DNA of 9,088 nucleotides from Ignavibacteria bacterium UBA4661 (GTDB taxonomy: Bacteria > Bacteroidota > Ignavibacteria > Kapaibacteriales > UBA4661): positions 5,424 through 14,511 of the forward strand of contig DHLT01000267.1 in assembly GCA_002405405.1 (NCBI GenBank). Reading direction: 5' to 3'. The position numbers and the translations under genes are program-made. A model generated the notes under the pieces. That model made no database searches, had not been told where the DNA came from, and was given only the letters and a program-made list of their open reading frames with translations. Positions 6,315 through 9,088 of this stretch are shown piece by piece (position 1 is the first letter of the stretch; each line of letters opens with the position of its first letter).

Positions 6315-6881
6315 GTGAGCATCGTGAATTTCATTCTTCGATATTGTACTTCGGTCTTGTGTGTTCGCTTAGTTGTGTTATTGTGTTACGTTGTTTGTGG
6401 TTCTTTGATACTCACTGGTTGCTATTCCTTCACGGGTAATTCGATACCACCGCATCTGACGACATTGTCAATTGCAACAGCTGACGATGAAAGTTCATTT
6501 GGTGATGCCTTACTGCGTGAGCGATTGACGCAACAGTTGGTTACGCGATTTCGGAATGATAATTCTTTTCGCCTCGTGCAGGAAAATGCTACTGCCAATC
6601 TTTCTACAACGATTGTTTCGGTTGTAGAGGAAACAGTAACCTTAGCTCCCGCAGGGCAAACACTCGATCGAGCTGAAAGCGAACTCGATCGCAAAATGAC
6701 GGTAACAGTTCGCGTTCGATATGAAGACCGTGTAAAGAAAGTTCAGATTTGGGAAAAAAACTTTACTCAATTCCGTAACTATCCGATTGCACAAGGCTTT
6801 ACAGCGCGTGCTTCTGCTGTTGATGTTGCACTGACACGTATTGCTGAGGATGTTCTTTTGGCTGTGGTGTCAGGCTGGTAA
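6315..6881 (+). CDS. lptE: LptE-like outer-membrane lipoprotein (LPS assembly)
   Basis: This is a 188-aa protein with an N-terminal hydrophobic signal (about 17-35) ending in the lipobox Leu33-Thr-Gly-Cys36. Cys36 would be lipidated. After it, 'YSFTGNSIPPHLTTLSIA' is the characteristic opening of the LptE-like lipoproteins of Bacteroidota and Chlorobiota. 'RERLTQQLVTRFRNDNSFRLV', 'ANLSTTIVSV' and a C-terminal helix 'VDVALTRIAEDVLLAVVSGW' follow in the usual order. LptE plugs the LptD barrel that inserts LPS in the outer membrane. No ATG exists ahead of the lipobox, so the start must be GTG (6315 or 6324) or a TTG. I chose 6315 because it gives a full signal peptide. No RBS is visible. The basic n-region is weak (Arg9, Arg18). 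The GT2 synthase lies 100 bp downstream on the same strand. The symbol is assigned by family resemblance. Confidence 0.82.
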   Translation: MSIVNFILRYCTSVLCVRLVVLLCYVVCGSLILTGCYSFTGNSIPPHLTTLSIATADDESSFGDALLRERLTQQLVTRFRNDNSFRLVQENATANLSTTIVSVVEETVTLAPAGQTLDRAESELDRKMTVTVRVRYEDRVKKVQIWEKNFTQFRNYPIAQGFTARASAVDVALTRIAEDVLLAVVSGW

Positions 6882-6943
6882 ATAGAAAATGCACGAACAA
6901 TCACGAAAAGCAAACGCACAATAGATATTCTTTGAGAATCGTA

Positions 6944-6981
6944 TTCTTCACTCTTTTCACTTTTCCTCTTTCCTTCCAACT
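6944..6981 (+). promoter_or_regulatory. G-free pyrimidine-rich leader before the GT2 gene
   Basis: The 38 nt directly before the ATG at 6982 contain only C and T apart from four A residues, and no G. There is therefore no Shine-Dalgarno sequence at all. An unstructured pyrimidine leader of this kind would suit S1-type or leaderless-like initiation. The functional reading is inference. Confidence 0.4.
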
Positions 6982-8487
6982 ATGGAAACACTGATACGCT
7001 TCCTTCCCTCCGAAAATGTTTTGATGGGATTGTACTTCTTCTCCATGTGTGTGCTGTTTCTTTTCGGATGCTATGGTTTAGTAATGATTTATTACTTCCA
7101 TCGCACACGCAATAATGTTGTTTCTGTTGAGCGTCCGCTCGGAGAACTCGTTGCAGAGAATGGTAGTGTGTATCCAATGGTAACGATTCAGTTGCCTGTC
7201 TTCAATGAAGCGTATGTTGTCGAGCGCATTGTGAAAACGGTCTGCGAGATGGATTATCCAAAGGAAAGATTAGAAATACAGATTCTCGATGATTCTACGG
7301 ATGATACCGTCGAGGTTTGTCGTGAACTTGCTGCACGCTTTGCCGCGCAAGGGTATGATATCAAACATTTACACCGTACTAATCGCGAGGGTTTCAAAGC
7401 CGGTGCCTTAAAGGCAGGTCTTGCAACAGCAAAAGGTGAATTTATTGCCATTTTTGATGCTGATTTTGTTCCCAAGAAGGATTTTTTGCAACGGACTATC
7501 CCACATTTTTTCAACAATGAAAAGACAGGTATGGTGCAAACACGTTGGGAACATTTGAATGAAAACTATTCGTTCTTGACTCGCGTGCAGGCTCTTGCTT
7601 TAGATGGTCATTTTGTTATGGATCAGCAGGTTGCAAACAAAGCAGGGTTCTTTATCATCTTCAATGGTACGGCAGGTGTATGGCGTAAATCAACAATTAT
7701 TGATGCCGGTAATTGGCAACATGACACCATTACTGAAGATCGTGATTTGAGCTATCGTGCACAGTTGCGTGGATGGAAATTTGTCTATTTAAATGATGTA
7801 ACCTCGCCAGCAGAATTGCCTGCAGAAATTAATGCACTAAAGTCACAGCAGTTTCGTTGGACAAAAGGTGCAATTGAAGTTGCAAAAAAACTTGTTCCTA
7901 TGGTATGGAAATCAGACATTTCACTCAGTGAAAAAGTTCATTGTTCATTCCATTTGACAAATAACATCGTTTATCCTTTTATCACGCTTGTCGCAATGCT
8001 GAATGTACCATTGGTACTGATCAAAAATACCATTGGCGGCTTTGATACAATCTTTACAATCATGGGCATATTTACGTTGGCATCGGTTAGTACATTTGCT
8101 TTCTATACCTATGCGCAATGGAATATTCATGAGGACTGGCGTAAGCGCATTTTACTCTTTCCGGTCTTTATGGCAGGTAGCACAGGGTTGGCTCTCAACA
8201 ATACTCGTGCTGTTTTTGAAGCACTCTTCAATAAGAAAACTGAATTTGTCCGTACACCAAAATACGGCACAGTAACCGCAAAAGAAGAATGGCGCACGAA
8301 CAAGTACAAACAGAAAAAAATTAGCAAAACAATTTTTTTTGAATTGGGTTTTGCATTGTATTACCTAGTTGGCATCGCTGTATCGATCTATTTCTTAGAG
8401 ATTTCGATTCTGCCATTTCAAATGATGTTCTTGATGGGTTTTGCAACGATTGGATTGCTCTCTGCTCGTCATGCACTGACAAAGTAA
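6982..8487 (+). CDS. Processive GT2 glycosyltransferase, CslA/CslC-like (cellulose/mannan synthase family)
   Basis: This is a 501-aa inner-membrane polysaccharide synthase. An N-terminal span (about 14-38) precedes the cytosolic GT2 domain (about 66-305), which has all processive motifs: 'ILDDSTDDT' (Asp103, Asp104), 'FDADF' (Asp159, Asp161), 'TEDRD' (Glu252, Asp253) and 'QQFRW' (Gln289, Arg292, Trp293). The blocks 'GFKAGALKAGL', 'FNGTAGVWRKS' and 'LRGWKFVYL' closely resemble plant CslA glucomannan and CslC glucan synthases. About four or five C-terminal spans (about 322-495) would form the translocation channel. There is no PilZ domain, so c-di-GMP control through that domain is not expected. 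The donor is likely GDP-mannose or UDP-glucose and cannot be decided from sequence. The ATG start at 6982 lies after a G-free leader with no RBS. It lies on the same strand as the LptE-like gene and ends before a strong terminator. Confidence 0.93.
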   Translation: METLIRFLPSENVLMGLYFFSMCVLFLFGCYGLVMIYYFHRTRNNVVSVERPLGELVAENGSVYPMVTIQLPVFNEAYVVERIVKTVCEMDYPKERLEIQILDDSTDDTVEVCRELAARFAAQGYDIKHLHRTNREGFKAGALKAGLATAKGEFIAIFDADFVPKKDFLQRTIPHFFNNEKTGMVQTRWEHLNENYSFLTRVQALALDGHFVMDQQVANKAGFFIIFNGTAGVWRKSTIIDAGNWQHDTITEDRDLSYRAQLRGWKFVYLNDVTSPAELPAEINALKSQQFRWTKGAIEVAKKLVPMVWKSDISLSEKVHCSFHLTNNIVYPFITLVAMLNVPLVLIKNTIGGFDTIFTIMGIFTLASVSTFAFYTYAQWNIHEDWRKRILLFPVFMAGSTGLALNNTRAVFEALFNKKTEFVRTPKYGTVTAKEEWRTNKYKQKKISKTIFFELGFALYYLVGIAVSIYFLEISILPFQMMFLMGFATIGLLSARHALTK

Positions 8488-8518
8488 GTATTCGACACAA
8501 GGTAATATTAGTTGAAAA

Positions 8519-8552
8519 TTTGGTGTTGCAAACAAAGGGGATATACACCAAA
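8519..8552 (+). repeat. 8-bp inverted repeat in the 3' region of the GT2 gene
   Basis: TTTGGTGT (8519-8526) and ACACCAAA (8545-8552) are perfect complements with an 18-nt loop. A 5-bp stem CCACT/AGTGG follows at 8557-8572. Both lie between the GT2 stop and the terminator and may structure the 3' end of the mRNA. Confidence 0.35.
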
Positions 8553-8586
8553 AGATCCACTCCTTATAGTGGTGAAGTGAAGAAGC

Positions 8587-8622
8587 AAAAAAGGCGACTC
8601 TGTCAAAAGAGCCGCCTTTTTT
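8587..8622. terminator. Bidirectional intrinsic terminator
   Basis: AAAAAAGGCG (8587-8596) pairs with CGCCTTTTTT (8613-8622). An inner CTCT/AGAG stem continues it after one A-C mismatch, with a 6-nt loop. The T6 run ends the plus-strand GT2 transcript. The A6 run gives a T6 on the minus strand for the convergent superoxide dismutase. Confidence 0.9.
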
Positions 8623-8668
8623 GTTTACATCTTGCTTGCTACGACAGTGTTTGTATCAAAACACAACC

Positions 8669-9088
8669 TTATCGTGCGAACTTTTTGTATCGATCATTAA
8701 TACGACCCCAGTGCAAGTTATTTAAGAAGTTATCAATGTACTTTACACGACCTGGTCCATCTTTGTGATAGTAGGCATGTTCAAATACATCGCAGGCAAT
8801 CAAAGGCACACCACCCCAAATTGCACCATAATGGTGCTCATCAACCAACACTGTAAGCAAGCGATTACTGTAGAGTTGGTCCCACGCAAGCACACCCCAG
8901 CCTGAGAGTTTCGCTGATGTTGCTGTTGCTTTGAAATCGGCTTTCCACGCATCGAGTGAACCAAATTCTTTTTCGATAGCGATTACGATTTCAAGGTCAG
9001 CAGATGCAATACCATCACCACCGAGATTATCCCAATATACATCATGGAGAACGGGACCAGCATGATTCCAAGTCATACGACGGTTCAA
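8669..9088 (-). CDS. Fe/Mn-family superoxide dismutase, C-terminal part (cut by window edge)
   Basis: The 139 visible residues form the C-terminal two-thirds of the enzyme. The first codon at the edge is TTG within the frame, so the true start lies beyond 9088. Metal ligands visible: His15 in 'VLHDVYW' and Asp100 and His104 in 'DVFEHAYYHKDGPGR'. The first ligand (HHxxY motif) is outside the window. The usual DVWEHAY is here DVFEHAY. 'SGWGVLAWD', 'PLIACD' and 'YIDNFLNNLHWGRINDRY' complete the family pattern. The enzyme dismutates superoxide, probably in the cytosol. The second-sphere Gln that tunes Fe versus Mn is not seen at either canonical place (Gly11 near the first site, an EHH triplet at 84-86 near the second), so metal preference is open. 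The gene is convergent with the GT2 gene and shares its terminator. Confidence 0.93.
   Translation of the reverse strand: MNRRMTWNHAGPVLHDVYWDNLGGDGIASADLEIVIAIEKEFGSLDAWKADFKATATSAKLSGWGVLAWDQLYSNRLLTVLVDEHHYGAIWGGVPLIACDVFEHAYYHKDGPGRVKYIDNFLNNLHWGRINDRYKKFAR

Noticed and set aside
1..9088. CRISPR array, tRNA, rRNA, insertion sequence or prophage remnants
   Set aside because: No spaced direct repeats, cloverleaf, transposase motif or terminal inverted repeats were seen on either strand by eye.

Overview
This 9,088-base window is AT-rich bacterial chromosome, densely packed with genes. The set suggests a Gram-negative member of the Bacteroidota/Chlorobiota/Kapabacteria side of the FCB group. 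That is an inference. It rests on the LptE-like outer-membrane lipoprotein (Cys followed by YSFTGNSIPPHL), mostly weak or absent Shine-Dalgarno sequences, a large periplasmic-TPR sensor kinase, and two exact matches to the TAnnTTTG promoter element known from Bacteroidota. No rRNA, tRNA, IS element, CRISPR array or phage gene was seen, and the region reads as vertically inherited chromosome.

Left part (1-4608): a minus-strand membrane protein with a possible PH-like domain (14-742) is divergent from a small protein built like a NarX/LiaS-type histidine kinase (1136-1927). The 393-bp gap between them carries three successive inverted repeats and a candidate promoter. The small kinase-like protein has Gln where the phospho-accepting His should be, and it lacks recognisable N and G boxes, so it looks like a pseudo-histidine-kinase. 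It converges, 41 bp apart, on a large minus-strand hybrid (1969-4437). That protein has a signal peptide, periplasmic TPRs, one membrane span, an intact HisKA plus HATPase core, and an unidentified C-terminal extension. No response regulator lies in the window.

Middle (4609-6108): a YfcA-type TSUP (TauE/SafE) membrane transporter is followed 51 bp later by a glyoxalase-II-like metallo-beta-lactamase hydrolase with all metal ligands. They are probably co-transcribed.

Right part (6109-9088): a 206-bp gap with a strong bulged hairpin and a candidate promoter precedes an LptE-like lipoprotein that has no ATG start. About 100 bp further on, after a G-free pyrimidine-rich leader, comes a processive GT2 glycosyltransferase resembling plant CslA/CslC mannan/glucan synthases. 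A bidirectional intrinsic terminator separates it from a convergent Fe/Mn superoxide dismutase cut by the right edge. Shared themes are the cell envelope (LptE, GT2, TSUP) and sensing (the kinase pair). The most unusual items are the pseudo-kinase beside a full sensor kinase and that kinase's C-terminal extension.
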